From the NCBI GenBank assembly GCA_009797885.1, contig WNKP01000001.1, forward strand, positions 682,001 through 746,000: 64,000 nucleotides of DNA. Direction: 5' to 3'. The notes under the pieces were generated by a model that made no database searches, was not told the DNA's origin, and saw only the letters and a list, made by a program, of their open reading frames with translations. Origin of the DNA: Flavobacteriaceae bacterium GF1. Its GTDB lineage: Bacteria > Bacteroidota > Bacteroidia > Flavobacteriales > Flavobacteriaceae. Shown here in pieces: positions 46,787 to 55,801 of this stretch (within the stretch, counting starts at the first letter, position 1; each line of letters opens with the position of its first letter). A program made the position numbers and the translations under genes.

Positions 46787-46812
46787 ACGCCTTCAACAAA
46801 ACTTTGCTTCGC

Positions 46813-46856
46813 AAGGGCCATTTTCAACCATAGGTTGGGATGGCCCTTGGTTTTTT
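46813..46856 (+). terminator. Terminator of the nrt operon
   Basis: AAGGGCCAT and ATGGCCCTT form a perfect 9-bp stem, with an inner CAACC/GGTTG stem, followed by GGTTTTTTC. It lies between the barrel gene and the response regulator gene. Confidence 0.85.
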
Positions 46857-46890
46857 CTTGTCACCTCAAGAATTCTGTTATTTTTGCCTT

Positions 46891-47580
46891 ATGTCCAATC
46901 AAAGTACTTCTGACATTGTTCGTATTGTTTTGGCCGATGATCATGCATTGGTACGTGACGGGATTCGGGCTTTGTTGGAAGAAGAGGAAAATCTTAAGGT
47001 TGTTGGAGAGGTTTCCAACGGTTTGGAAGCCTTAAAAATGGTAGCGGAATTGACCCCGGATGTTTTGATTATCGACATTCGCATGCCGGAATTGGGTGGT
47101 ATTGATGCCGTGGAACAACTGAACCAAAAAGGAAAATCAACTACCAAAAGTATTATCCTTTCCATGCACGATTCCGAAGAATATATCCTTAAATCGGTCA
47201 AAGCCGGCGCCAACGGCTATTTATTGAAGGACACCGATAAAAAGGAATTCATCAAGGCCATCCATACCGTAAATGCTGGGGGCAAATTTTTTAGTGGGGA
47301 CATTTCGAATGTGTTGGTCAATAATCTTTTTGGAGCCAGTGCAGCAAATCCAGCTCCAAAACACCAATCCAAACAAAACCCGTTTGATCTGACCAATAAG
47401 GAACTGCGGGTGTTGGAACTGATCTTATCGGGACTTACCAATAAGGAGATTTCAGAAAAACTGCAAAACAGCAAACGCACCATTGAAACACATCGTTTTA
47501 ACCTTATGAAAAAGATGAAGGTCAAAAACTTGTTGGATTTGGCCAAAAAGGCCCAGAAGCATAATTTGGTAAATTCCTAA
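46891..47580 (+). CDS. NarL-type response regulator of the nitrate island
   Basis: 229 aa from the ATG at 46891 (MSNQSTSDIV); the open frame begins further upstream, but that part lies within the nrt terminator hairpin. The receiver domain has D16-D17 and the phospho-acceptor D62 (LIIDIRMPE) and YLLKDTD with the lysine. The LuxR-type HTH (about 165-225) begins FDLTNKELRVLEL and has SKRTIETHRFNLMKKM. There is no kinase gene next to it; the PilJ-type kinase in the nirB operon is its likely partner. It is the best candidate to bind the TACGTAT repeats in this island. Confidence 0.92.
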   Translation: MSNQSTSDIVRIVLADDHALVRDGIRALLEEEENLKVVGEVSNGLEALKMVAELTPDVLIIDIRMPELGGIDAVEQLNQKGKSTTKSIILSMHDSEEYILKSVKAGANGYLLKDTDKKEFIKAIHTVNAGGKFFSGDISNVLVNNLFGASAANPAPKHQSKQNPFDLTNKELRVLELILSGLTNKEISEKLQNSKRTIETHRFNLMKKMKVKNLLDLAKKAQKHNLVNS

Positions 47581-47648
47581 TCTTTTCCATTACCGCCAAA
47601 AAATTATCAAACTCTCATTTTAAAGCCTTCTTTTTATCATTTCCTTAC

Positions 47649-47664
47649 TACGTATTACTACGTA
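47649..47664. promoter_or_regulatory. Putative NarL-type operator upstream of nasA
   Basis: TACGTAT, TA spacer, CTACGTA: a 7-2-7 inverted repeat with only the innermost base of each half-site unmatched, 50-65 bp before the nasA ATG. It is also a near-direct repeat of ACTACGTA with a 10-bp period. Confidence 0.55.
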
Positions 47665-47713
47665 AATCTCTAATTTTCGAACGTGTAAAAGCTTGTCATA
47701 ATTTGCTCGCTTC

Positions 47714-50700
47714 ATGTCTAGAAAAGAACGGTTTAATACGATTTGTTCCTATTGCGGAGTAGGCTGTGGCATTACCGTACAAAAAGATGCTAAAGGGGTT
47801 TTGAGTGTTGAAGGAAACACGGAATACCCCGTAAATCAGGGCATGCTATGCACCAAGGGCAAGACTTTGAATTACGTGGCCCAGGATACTTCGGATAGAA
47901 TTTTATACCCTGAAATGCGATGGAGTCGCGGCCATAAAAAACAACGGGTAAGTTGGGATATGGCCTTTAAACGTGCTGCAGCGGTTTTCAAAAGCATCAT
48001 TGACCAATACGGCCCGGATAGCGTGGGGTTCTACGTCTCCGGTCAATGCCTTACCGAAGAATATTACCTTGCCAATAAATTGACCAAAGGGTTTTTGGGC
48101 ACCAACAATATCGACACCAATTCCCGTCTTTGCATGAGTTCAGCGGTGGTGGGTTATAAGAAAACCGTTGGTAATGATGCCGTCCCCATTGCCTATGCGG
48201 ATATTGAATTGGCAGATTGTTTTTTAATCGCCGGTGCCAATCCGGCTTGGTGCCACCCCATTCTTTTTAGGCGCATTGAAAAGCACAAAGAGGAAAATCC
48301 AAACGTAAAGTTGATCGTTGTTGACCCACGTAAGACGCAGACCTGTGAACTGGCCGACCTACATCTTCAGATACTTCCCGGTACCGATGTCATTTTGTTC
48401 AATGCCATGGCCCGTTGGCTTATCGATAAGAAGAAAATTGACCGTGCTTTTATAAAACGACATACTTCAAATTTTGAGGCCTGCCGGTCAAAGGCCTATG
48501 AGCTTACCATTGGACAAGCCGCCGAAAAATGTGGAATCACTACGGATGAGATCAAAAAGGCGGGCAAAATGATAGCAGACGCCAACGGATTCATCAGTAT
48601 GTGGACCATGGGATTGAATCAAAGCGTCATTGGGGTGGACAAGAACGTTTCGCTCTTGAACCTGTCATTGCTTACCGGACAAATTGGAAAGCCCGGATCG
48701 GGCCCTTTCTCATTGACTGGACAACCAAATGCCATGGGCGGACGCGAAGTTGGGGGTATGGCAAGTTTATTGGCTGCCCACAGGGATTTAGGCAATCCAA
48801 GGCACCGAAGGGAAGTTCAGGATTTTTGGGGAGGAAAGGAAATCAATGGGGAACCCGGTCTCACGGCCACCGAAATGTTCCATGCTTTGGAATCCGGTAA
48901 AATGAAAGCCGTGTGGATCGTTTGTACCAATCCTGTAGTAAGTCTGCCAAACTCCAAAAGAGTTGAAAAAGCCCTTGAAAAGGCCAACTTCGTGGTCGTT
49001 CAGGACATTTCACATCATGCCGAGACCACTCAATATGCAGATTTGTTATTGCCGGCGGCAGGATGGTTGGAGAAAGAAGGAACCATGACCAATTCCGAGC
49101 GTCGCATCAGTTATTTGCCCAAGGTCATTGATGCACCCGGGGAGGCACTGCCGGATGCAGAAATATTATGGCGGTTTGCCCAAGAAATGGGATTTCCCGG
49201 TTTTGACTATAATTCCGTGGGGGAGGTATACGACGAGTATTGCTTAATGACCAAGGGAACCAATATCGATATCTCGGGCCTTTCGCACGAACGGCTGAAA
49301 AAAGAAGGGAGTTTTCAATGGCCGGTTCCACATGCAGCACATCCGGGCACCCCGCGTCTTTTTAACGACAACAACTATTTTACTTCTGATGGAAAAGCGC
49401 ATTTCAATGCGCCCAAACGCTTAATCAATACATCGGAAGGTACCGACCCTGAATACCCTTTGATCTTGAATACCGGTCGTGTCCGCGACCAATGGCATAC
49501 CCGGACCAAAACGGGTAAGGTAAAACGCCTGTTGACTCATATTCCGGCTCCTTACCTGCAAATGAACCGGGTAGATGCTTATGTGCGCGGTTTAAAAAAT
49601 GATGATATTGCTGTGGTGAACAGCCGGCGAGGCGCTGTTCGCGTCAAGGTCAAAATCGATTTTGATATTCGGGAGCGGGTGGTCTTTTTGCCCATGCACT
49701 GGGGCAAAATTTTGAACAGTGATTTCGGCAGGGCCAATAACCTGACCGGGGATTTGATCGATCCCATTTCCAAAGAGCCCGACTTTAAATACTCGGCGGT
49801 ACAGGTAGAGAAATATCAAAAACCCAAAGAAAAAATCATCGTTGTTGGTGCAGGGGCAGCCTCCTATCGTTTTATACAATCGTTTCGGGAAAAGAACGAG
49901 GATGATGAAATACAAGTGTTCTCCAAGGAAAAATATCCATTTTACAACCGTGTTCTGCTTCCCGAATACGTGAATGAGGATTTACCTTGGGAAGCCCTCC
50001 AAAAATTGAAGAAGGGAGAACTGAAAAGCCTTAACGTTACCCTTCATGGCGAAAATGGCATCCAAAAAATCCTTCCCAGGGAAAAAATGGTCATTGATGA
50101 CAGGGGATCAAAACATTCGTATGACAAATTAATAATGGCCACCGGTAGTCGTGCCTTTGTTCCCAATGATGTGCGACTTGATTTGCCCGGTCGTTTTACC
50201 ATGCGCGAACGTAACGATGCGGATGCCCTAAAAAACTACCTGAAAGGGACCGGACTTCCCAACGAGGAGCAACATGTGGTTATTGTAGGCGGCGGCCTAC
50301 TGGGCCTTGAACTCGCTGCCGCACTCAAAAAGAAGAACGTAAACATCAGTATCATTCAACGTGCCCCACGGCTTATGGAAAGGCAGTTGGACCCCATCTC
50401 CAGCAGATTGCTGGCAGAAGACGTTGTGGATCGGGGGATCCAATTGTACTTTGACAATGAGGTAAGCACCGTATTTGGGGAAAAGGAAGGTAACAACATT
50501 TTAAATGTGGTCCTCAAGACAGGAAAAACCTTGAACTGCAACGCCATTGTTTATGCCATTGGTACAAGGCCCAATATCCATATCATCAAAGAAGCAGGTC
50601 TGGCAACAAGAAGGGGCGTTGTGGTGGACCCATACCTTAAAACAAGCGACCCCAATATTTTTGCCCTGGGCGAAATCGCCGAATTTGAGAATGCCCTTTT

Positions 50701-51247
50701 CGGCATTACCTCAGCTGCGGAACAACAGGCCGATATTGCCGCCAATTTTCTTTTGGGTGATTTGAGCAATAGCTATTCGGGTTCCGTTCCCATGAACATT
50801 CTTAAGTTCGAGGATTTGGATCTATGTAGTATTGGTATGGTGAATACGCCCAAGGATGATTCCAGCTACGAAGAGATTCTCTTAATGGATGTGAGCAAGC
50901 GCTTTTACAAAAAATGCATTGTAAAGGATGACACCCTTAAAGGGGCTATTTTGATGGGGGACAAAAGTGAATTTGCTGAATTCAAAAGATTGATAGAAGA
51001 GGAAATTGAACTGTCCGATAAGCGGGAAGAATTATTGCGTGGCGGTTCAAACAGTGAGCCCTTAAAAGGGAAGTTGGTCTGCTCCTGCTCCCAAGTGGGT
51101 GTAGGGAACCTGAAAGAGGTCATTGCCAGTGGTTGCAGGGATTTTAAGGAACTCTGTGCCCAAACCGGTGCCGGGCTGGGCTGTGGAAGTTGTAAGCCGG
51201 AGGTAAAAGCCATCCTAAATGAACAACAAAAAACAACGGCGGCATGA
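47714..51247 (+). CDS. nasA: Assimilatory nitrate reductase fused to a NAD(P)H-dependent electron-transfer module
   Basis: 1177 aa. The N-terminal molybdopterin part (about 1-695) has the [4Fe-4S] ligands C11, C14, C18 and a fourth in GMLCTKG, and the likely Mo ligand C140 in NSRLCMSSAVVGY, with a molydopterin dinucleotide-binding domain near 580-690. From about 705 there is a FAD/NAD(P)-binding reductase domain (IIVVGAGAASYRF; second glycine motif VIVGGGLLGLELA), and at about 1120-1170 a BFD-like [2Fe-2S] domain (CSCSQ...CGSCKPEVKA). NAD(P)H to nitrate electron flow could thus take place in one chain. Cytosolic; ends ATGA-coupled to the rubredoxin-tailed protein. Confidence 0.92.
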   Translation: MSRKERFNTICSYCGVGCGITVQKDAKGVLSVEGNTEYPVNQGMLCTKGKTLNYVAQDTSDRILYPEMRWSRGHKKQRVSWDMAFKRAAAVFKSIIDQYGPDSVGFYVSGQCLTEEYYLANKLTKGFLGTNNIDTNSRLCMSSAVVGYKKTVGNDAVPIAYADIELADCFLIAGANPAWCHPILFRRIEKHKEENPNVKLIVVDPRKTQTCELADLHLQILPGTDVILFNAMARWLIDKKKIDRAFIKRHTSNFEACRSKAYELTIGQAAEKCGITTDEIKKAGKMIADANGFISMWTMGLNQSVIGVDKNVSLLNLSLLTGQIGKPGSGPFSLTGQPNAMGGREVGGMASLLAAHRDLGNPRHRREVQDFWGGKEINGEPGLTATEMFHALESGKMKAVWIVCTNPVVSLPNSKRVEKALEKANFVVVQDISHHAETTQYADLLLPAAGWLEKEGTMTNSERRISYLPKVIDAPGEALPDAEILWRFAQEMGFPGFDYNSVGEVYDEYCLMTKGTNIDISGLSHERLKKEGSFQWPVPHAAHPGTPRLFNDNNYFTSDGKAHFNAPKRLINTSEGTDPEYPLILNTGRVRDQWHTRTKTGKVKRLLTHIPAPYLQMNRVDAYVRGLKNDDIAVVNSRRGAVRVKVKIDFDIRERVVFLPMHWGKILNSDFGRANNLTGDLIDPISKEPDFKYSAVQVEKYQKPKEKIIVVGAGAASYRFIQSFREKNEDDEIQVFSKEKYPFYNRVLLPEYVNEDLPWEALQKLKKGELKSLNVTLHGENGIQKILPREKMVIDDRGSKHSYDKLIMATGSRAFVPNDVRLDLPGRFTMRERNDADALKNYLKGTGLPNEEQHVVIVGGGLLGLELAAALKKKNVNISIIQRAPRLMERQLDPISSRLLAEDVVDRGIQLYFDNEVSTVFGEKEGNNILNVVLKTGKTLNCNAIVYAIGTRPNIHIIKEAGLATRRGVVVDPYLKTSDPNIFALGEIAEFENALFGITSAAEQQADIAANFLLGDLSNSYSGSVPMNILKFEDLDLCSIGMVNTPKDDSSYEEILLMDVSKRFYKKCIVKDDTLKGAILMGDKSEFAEFKRLIEEEIELSDKREELLRGGSNSEPLKGKLVCSCSQVGVGNLKEVIASGCRDFKELCAQTGAGLGCGSCKPEVKAILNEQQKTTAA

Positions 51248-52692
51248 GCGTAAAGAATGACGATTTACATCGAATTTTGATCAAGGGTGGAGTTACTTCC
51301 CCCGGGGAGCTCAAGGATGGCATCACTATGTTGGAGATGGCCGGACTTTCAGAAGTGTTTTTTGGTTCCCGGCAAGATTTATTGTTCCCCTTGTCCAAAG
51401 ATGAAAAAGCAGCTCTCAACAAAAATTCAAGGTACAGTTCCCATATCGTATCTGACCGTAGTTTTCAAAACATTGTATGCTCATACGTTTCGGCCGATAT
51501 TTTTGATATGACCTTTTGGCTCAAGGGATCGACCTACCTCTATCTGCTGGAACAGTTCGATTTTAGCCCCAAACTCAAAATCAATATCACCGATCCCAAA
51601 CAACGACTGGTGCCCATTTTCAATGGAAATTTGAATTTTATCGCCTCTGAACAAGAAGATTATTGGTACCTCAACATCTTTCTTCCACACTGGAAAAAAA
51701 GGGCCTACTATCCCGTTCTGATCTACAGTTGGGACATTGTTCAGGTATCAAATGTGATTGAGGCCATTTATCCCACAATCGATAATGTGGATCAGCTGTT
51801 TTCGATACTTAGCCAAAACCTGCAAACGAATAATCGTACGGTATCAAAACCCCTTGAAGTGCCGTTTTTGACCTTCCCTTATTATGAAGGAATGAATCGT
51901 ATGGGACTTGATAAGTTTTGGTTGGGTCTCTATTGGCGCAACAATCGATATGATCTTGGGTTTTTGAAGGATTTTTGTGGTTTTTGTTTGGACAACAGTA
52001 TTGGGAAAATATGCATCACCCCCTGGAAATCCTTCGTTGTTAAAGGCATTCGAAAGGAAAGTCGGCCGGACTTAGAGCGTTTTCTTGGCCAAAAAGGAAT
52101 CAATGTACGGCACTCACAGCTCGAAATGAACTGGCACCTGCCCGTAGATGATGATGAGGCCTTGGAACTCAAAAGGGATTTGGTAAAGCATTTCAACGAA
52201 AATGACATTAGTACCTATGGGTTGACTTTTGGCATTAGCAATGATGTGGGAAAACGTTCGCATTTTTCCTCAATTATCATTGAGAAAAACCCCATTCCCG
52301 AGGTTGTTAAGGATTTCGAGGCCAAACCCACATTCAACGTATTGCACTTTAAGAATTTTGACCCAAATTCCGATGCATATGTGCTCTATGCCCAGGAAGT
52401 GGACAAATCACAGTTGAGTCAAGTCTTAATGGAGTTGAGCAAAAAGTACTTTGCGCAATTGTACGCTGGAAAAGAACGGGCGGAGAAGACGCATAAGAAG
52501 GTTGAACAAGAATTGCAGGAAGTGATGCAATGCCAAAATTGTTTGACCATTTATGATGCCAAAGTTGGGGATGCCCGTTCGGGAATATCCCCGGCCACAA
52601 CCTTTGCAAAGTTACCCGATGATTATAGCTGCCCTGTTTGTGGGAGCGAAAAATCACACTATTCCATGGTTAAATTGGCCATGGGAACCTAA
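51244..52692 (+). CDS. Rubredoxin-tailed protein with nitrite/sulfite-reductase-like half-domain
   Basis: 482 aa, translationally coupled to nasA by ATGA. The C-terminal about 50 residues are a rubredoxin with both CxxC pairs (CQNC and CPVC) and the spacing GDARSGISPATTFAKLPDDYSC-like. The middle (about 215-330) resembles the ferredoxin-like half-domain of siroheme reductases (KICITPWKSFVVKGI, like the LTPWR block of CobG/NirB). The siroheme-cluster Cys motif is absent, so it cannot be a reductase itself. The first 200 residues are weakly similar to another such half-domain. A docking and electron-transfer partner for NasA or NirB is the most likely role. Confidence 0.78.
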   Translation: MSVKNDDLHRILIKGGVTSPGELKDGITMLEMAGLSEVFFGSRQDLLFPLSKDEKAALNKNSRYSSHIVSDRSFQNIVCSYVSADIFDMTFWLKGSTYLYLLEQFDFSPKLKINITDPKQRLVPIFNGNLNFIASEQEDYWYLNIFLPHWKKRAYYPVLIYSWDIVQVSNVIEAIYPTIDNVDQLFSILSQNLQTNNRTVSKPLEVPFLTFPYYEGMNRMGLDKFWLGLYWRNNRYDLGFLKDFCGFCLDNSIGKICITPWKSFVVKGIRKESRPDLERFLGQKGINVRHSQLEMNWHLPVDDDEALELKRDLVKHFNENDISTYGLTFGISNDVGKRSHFSSIIIEKNPIPEVVKDFEAKPTFNVLHFKNFDPNSDAYVLYAQEVDKSQLSQVLMELSKKYFAQLYAGKERAEKTHKKVEQELQEVMQCQNCLTIYDAKVGDARSGISPATTFAKLPDDYSCPVCGSEKSHYSMVKLAMGT

Positions 52693-52824
52693 TGTTTTGA
52701 GCTATAAAAGATGGACCTAGCCTCCACCGATCAAAGCCCAGGATTTGAGTTGCCCTTCTGAAATCCAACGACGCTATAGCCGACATCCCGAATCAATACG
52801 ATGTCATTCCCCGGAAAACTCTAA

Positions 52825-53556
52825 TTATTGTGCTTTAAAGACAAAGTTTATGGGTACGCTGTACCCCACTTTGACGTTCTTTCCCCGTTGTTTTCCAGGG
52901 GTCATTTCCGGCAAACTGGCAATTATCCGCACCGCCTCTTCCTCTAGGATACGATCTGGCCCTCTTTGCCGAATATTCGCCACTTTTCCATCGGCACCCA
53001 CTTCAAAGGTTACAAATACCCTTCCTTTAATGCCCAATTCCAAAGCAACTGCGGGATAGACCAAATTGTCGTGAATATGTTCCTGTACTTTTTGGTTAAA
53101 ACATTCCCTTTTTTCCTCTTCGGTCTCCATGCCTTCACAACCCGGAAATATGGGCGCTTTTTCGATGACGGCGAACGGCACTGATATTTCTTCCTCAACT
53201 TCCTCTACAGCCACGTCATCCACACGAACCACCACATCTTCAATATAGGTTTCCTGACTACTTTCCGTGGTTTCGATAATGGTTTCTTCAATGTCGGCCA
53301 CATCATCAACAATTTCGATGACATCAGGGGCGTTGGGCGGTGGTGGGGGCGCTTCTACCTTAACCTGTTCGGTTTGGGGAACATCTTCACTGAAATCTTC
53401 CACAACCTGTACGATTTCAGCAAATTGTTGTGGCTTTTCATAGGTTTTCATTTCGAGAAGCCTCCATGTTGTGAACAACGCTAAATTGAGACCTATCAAA
53501 AAGTATAACCCAATGTTTCTGTCAATGTCTGCTTTTGGATACTTTTTAGGTTTCAT
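52825..53556 (-). CDS. TonB-family energy transducer
   Basis: 243 aa. A cytosolic start, one membrane helix (about 15-36), a long acidic periplasmic linker (about 50-150, with a PPPPPNAPD stretch and many V/E/D repeats), and a C-terminal TonB domain (about 155-243: YPAVALELGIKGRVFVTFEV, GYSVPINFVF). It transmits proton-motive force to TonB-dependent transporters, SusC at 14233-17046 among the candidates. Transcribed alone; a good terminator lies upstream of it. Confidence 0.92.
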   Translation of the reverse strand: MKPKKYPKADIDRNIGLYFLIGLNLALFTTWRLLEMKTYEKPQQFAEIVQVVEDFSEDVPQTEQVKVEAPPPPPNAPDVIEIVDDVADIEETIIETTESSQETYIEDVVVRVDDVAVEEVEEEISVPFAVIEKAPIFPGCEGMETEEEKRECFNQKVQEHIHDNLVYPAVALELGIKGRVFVTFEVGADGKVANIRQRGPDRILEEEAVRIIASLPEMTPGKQRGKNVKVGYSVPINFVFKAQ

Positions 53557-53660
53557 GGCATTTACTTTTACGGTTTACATAAAGGTATTTCAGCCTATTG
53601 ACCTACAAAATGATCCGAATCAGTTCAACAAACATTATACTGAAAAATAGGTTTGGTCAC

Positions 53661-53693
53661 AAAAAAGCCCCTGCGCGAGCTGGGGGCTTTTTT
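53661..53693. terminator. Bidirectional terminator between DUF4136 and tonB genes
   Basis: AAAAAAGCCCC and GGGGCTTTTTT form a perfect 11-bp stem with an 11-base loop. It terminates the DUF4136 gene on the minus strand. Confidence 0.9.
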
Positions 53694-53792
53694 AGTGTTG
53701 TCTATGGTCTCTCCTGTGCTAGTTCGCTACATTAATGGACAAAAAATCGCCGTTTGATCAATCTCAGGAAAATCAAAGGGAAAGGAAAAGTA

Positions 53793-54377
53793 CTATTCCG
53801 GAAATTTCTTAAAAATTTCCTTTAACATTCGATCCATTAACGTTTGATCGGATATGTGGGACTTGATATTTTCAGCGATACCCACCCAAACCAATTCCTT
53901 TGATGAGCTATCGTACATTTCAACGACCAAACTTCCCTTTTTATAGGGCTTATTATTTGTTGTGCTTTCATCACTTGAAAGATACCTCTGGCCCCCTGAT
54001 GCACCTGTTGCGGAGTAGTTTGGACTGCTCCCGGCAGAACCTCCCGAAGAGGCCTGTTCGTATTTGCTCTTCGTATTTTCATTACTGTTTATTTCCCTAT
54101 TTGTCCTCAATAAAAGCAATAGGTCCGGGTTTTCGTTATTGATGGAATACCCTTTTTTGATCATTTCGTTGTTCAAGGAGGAAACTAAAGCGGGTTCCAC
54201 GGAATTGTCGGCATCACTATTGAACGCATTGATGTCAAAAGTTGTATTTGGCAAATAAGCGAAGGTCTGGAATTCATTAAAGTTGCCTTCTATGGCTTTT
54301 TTTGTTTTGATGTTTGTTGCACAACTTCCCAGAAGTACTGATCCTAGAATAAGCAGAATTTTTGTGGTATTTTTCAT
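53793..54377 (-). CDS. DUF4136-family lipoprotein
   Basis: 194 aa. The signal peptide ends in a lipobox (LLGSC), so it is a lipoprotein. The blocks FQTFAYLPNTTFD, NNEMIKKGYSINNENPDLLLLLRT and KGSLVVEMYDSSSKELVWVGIAE match the DUF4136 family, widespread in Bacteroidetes and Proteobacteria, of unknown function. A low-complexity Ser/Gly/Asn insert (about 108-135) interrupts the domain. It has its own terminator downstream. Confidence 0.88.
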   Translation of the reverse strand: MKNTTKILLILGSVLLGSCATNIKTKKAIEGNFNEFQTFAYLPNTTFDINAFNSDADNSVEPALVSSLNNEMIKKGYSINNENPDLLLLLRTNREINSNENTKSKYEQASSGGSAGSSPNYSATGASGGQRYLSSDESTTNNKPYKKGSLVVEMYDSSSKELVWVGIAENIKSHISDQTLMDRMLKEIFKKFPE

Positions 54378-54435
54378 AGCGGTAGCTTTAACCCTTAAGA
54401 TAGTATTTTCTTACGTACAAAACCAATTAGAAGCG

Positions 54436-55749
54436 TTAATCTTCTACCCAAAAAGGGATATTGGCATGTGCCGAATGGTCATGACCATCTTCCACGTAGA
54501 TAAACAATCGATACGCCCCTTTTTCTTCCGGAGCACGAAAAGTGACAAAATCCGCCAAAGGTGCTGCAAACAACCCGTCTATTTTTTCAGGAACGTATTC
54601 CGCATCCCCACCGGTTTTTGAAGATTGGCTCTCCCGCATAATTTCCCAGCGATAGGTCAATTCATCCTTATCTGGATCTTTTGCAACTACCCGGGCCTTA
54701 TAGGATCTATTAGCCGTCAATCCAATGCTATTTTGAGCCCTCTTTCCATCCAAAGTAAAGTCTTCCAATTGCGGGCTTCGGTTTTTGGGCCATTCGCCAT
54801 TCCAGGCATAATGCATCATATCCACTGACTCCGTTTCCATCCCATTGGGCAGGAACATGCCAAACCAGGTAGGAGTGCGTTCCTGTTTCTGGCCCCATAA
54901 GAAGACAAAGGAGCCTATCACCTGTTTTGGTAGCCCCAAAATGGATTTTTGGTAGCGCTGTAAATATAGATTTGCCTTTTTAGAGCTATTATTTTCCAAG
55001 GGAGCCCCCCAATCTGTTTTTTCCACCTCCCAATAACCGGTGGCACCCCATTCGGTGACCAATAGGGGTCCCTTATAACCCGAGTCCCGAATGAGCTGGG
55101 GAAGTACATCCATGGGACCATAGAGTTGAATACTCAAAAAATCAACCTCCGGTGCTTTTTTGGTCACTAGGGTTACGAGTTCCTTATCGATACCGGCCAA
55201 AGGAGTCGTTGTTAAATGGTTTGGGTCGATTTCATGAATCATTTTGGCGATTTCATTCACCGCATCCCAAACTTTGGGGTTTTGGGATTGTAAATTCATT
55301 TCGTTGCCAATGCCCCATAGCATGAGTGCCGGATGGTCCTTAAGGGCCAGGACCCGTTTCCGGATACGCTCCAATTGCATCTTGACCGCTTTTTTGTCGT
55401 TGTAATCAAAGCCATGGCGTTCCAGGTCTACCCAAATCCCCATCATCACCTTTAACCCCAGTTCATGGGCCTTGTCCAAGACCTCTTTTCCGTTTTCCGT
55501 GCTCCATGTCCTAAGGGCATTTGCGCCATGCCTGGCCAGGGCGTCTATATCCCCATTGTCAACACCAGCACCTTTTACGTAAAAAGGCTCCCCATTCAAA
55601 AAGAGACGGTAGCCATCATCGGTCATCCGAATTTCGGATTTGGTTGTCTGGGCCTTCATGTCCTGCATAATAAACAAAGGGTTGGAGAACAAAAAAATCA
55701 ATACCATCAAAAAGGGCTTATAAAGCGATGCAAAGTGGTCCATTTTCAT
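54436..55749 (-). CDS. Secreted GH2/GH5-like glycosidase (TIM barrel)
   Basis: About 437 aa from the ATG at 55749 (or the one two codons later); the open frame continues 21 codons upstream into the preceding gene but has no signal character, whereas this start gives a signal peptide. The TIM-barrel shows the acid/base Glu in MLWGIGNEMN and the nucleophile Glu in LLVTEWGATGYWE, spaced as in clan GH-A (GH2 or GH5). The last about 120 residues form an Ig-like or cupredoxin-like domain. No beta-sandwich GH2 N-domain is present. It lies directly downstream of the Asp-box protein, probably one operon. Confidence 0.8.
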   Translation of the reverse strand: MKMDHFASLYKPFLMVLIFLFSNPLFIMQDMKAQTTKSEIRMTDDGYRLFLNGEPFYVKGAGVDNGDIDALARHGANALRTWSTENGKEVLDKAHELGLKVMMGIWVDLERHGFDYNDKKAVKMQLERIRKRVLALKDHPALMLWGIGNEMNLQSQNPKVWDAVNEIAKMIHEIDPNHLTTTPLAGIDKELVTLVTKKAPEVDFLSIQLYGPMDVLPQLIRDSGYKGPLLVTEWGATGYWEVEKTDWGAPLENNSSKKANLYLQRYQKSILGLPKQVIGSFVFLWGQKQERTPTWFGMFLPNGMETESVDMMHYAWNGEWPKNRSPQLEDFTLDGKRAQNSIGLTANRSYKARVVAKDPDKDELTYRWEIMRESQSSKTGGDAEYVPEKIDGLFAAPLADFVTFRAPEEKGAYRLFIYVEDGHDHSAHANIPFWVED

Positions 55750-55801
55750 GTTTGGCCTTATTTGGCTTTCTCGAATCAATTCAGCTTCATCTCCCAAGCC
55801 G

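Noticed and set aside
46840-46890. Longer N-terminus for the NarL-type regulator
   Set aside because: This part lies in the right arm and T-run of the nrt terminator; the receiver domain begins normally after the ATG at 46891.
47714-51247. Formate dehydrogenase alpha subunit
   Set aside because: The Mo-site block NSRLCMSSAVVGY, the fused reductase/BFD parts and the position among nitrate genes fit assimilatory nitrate reductase.
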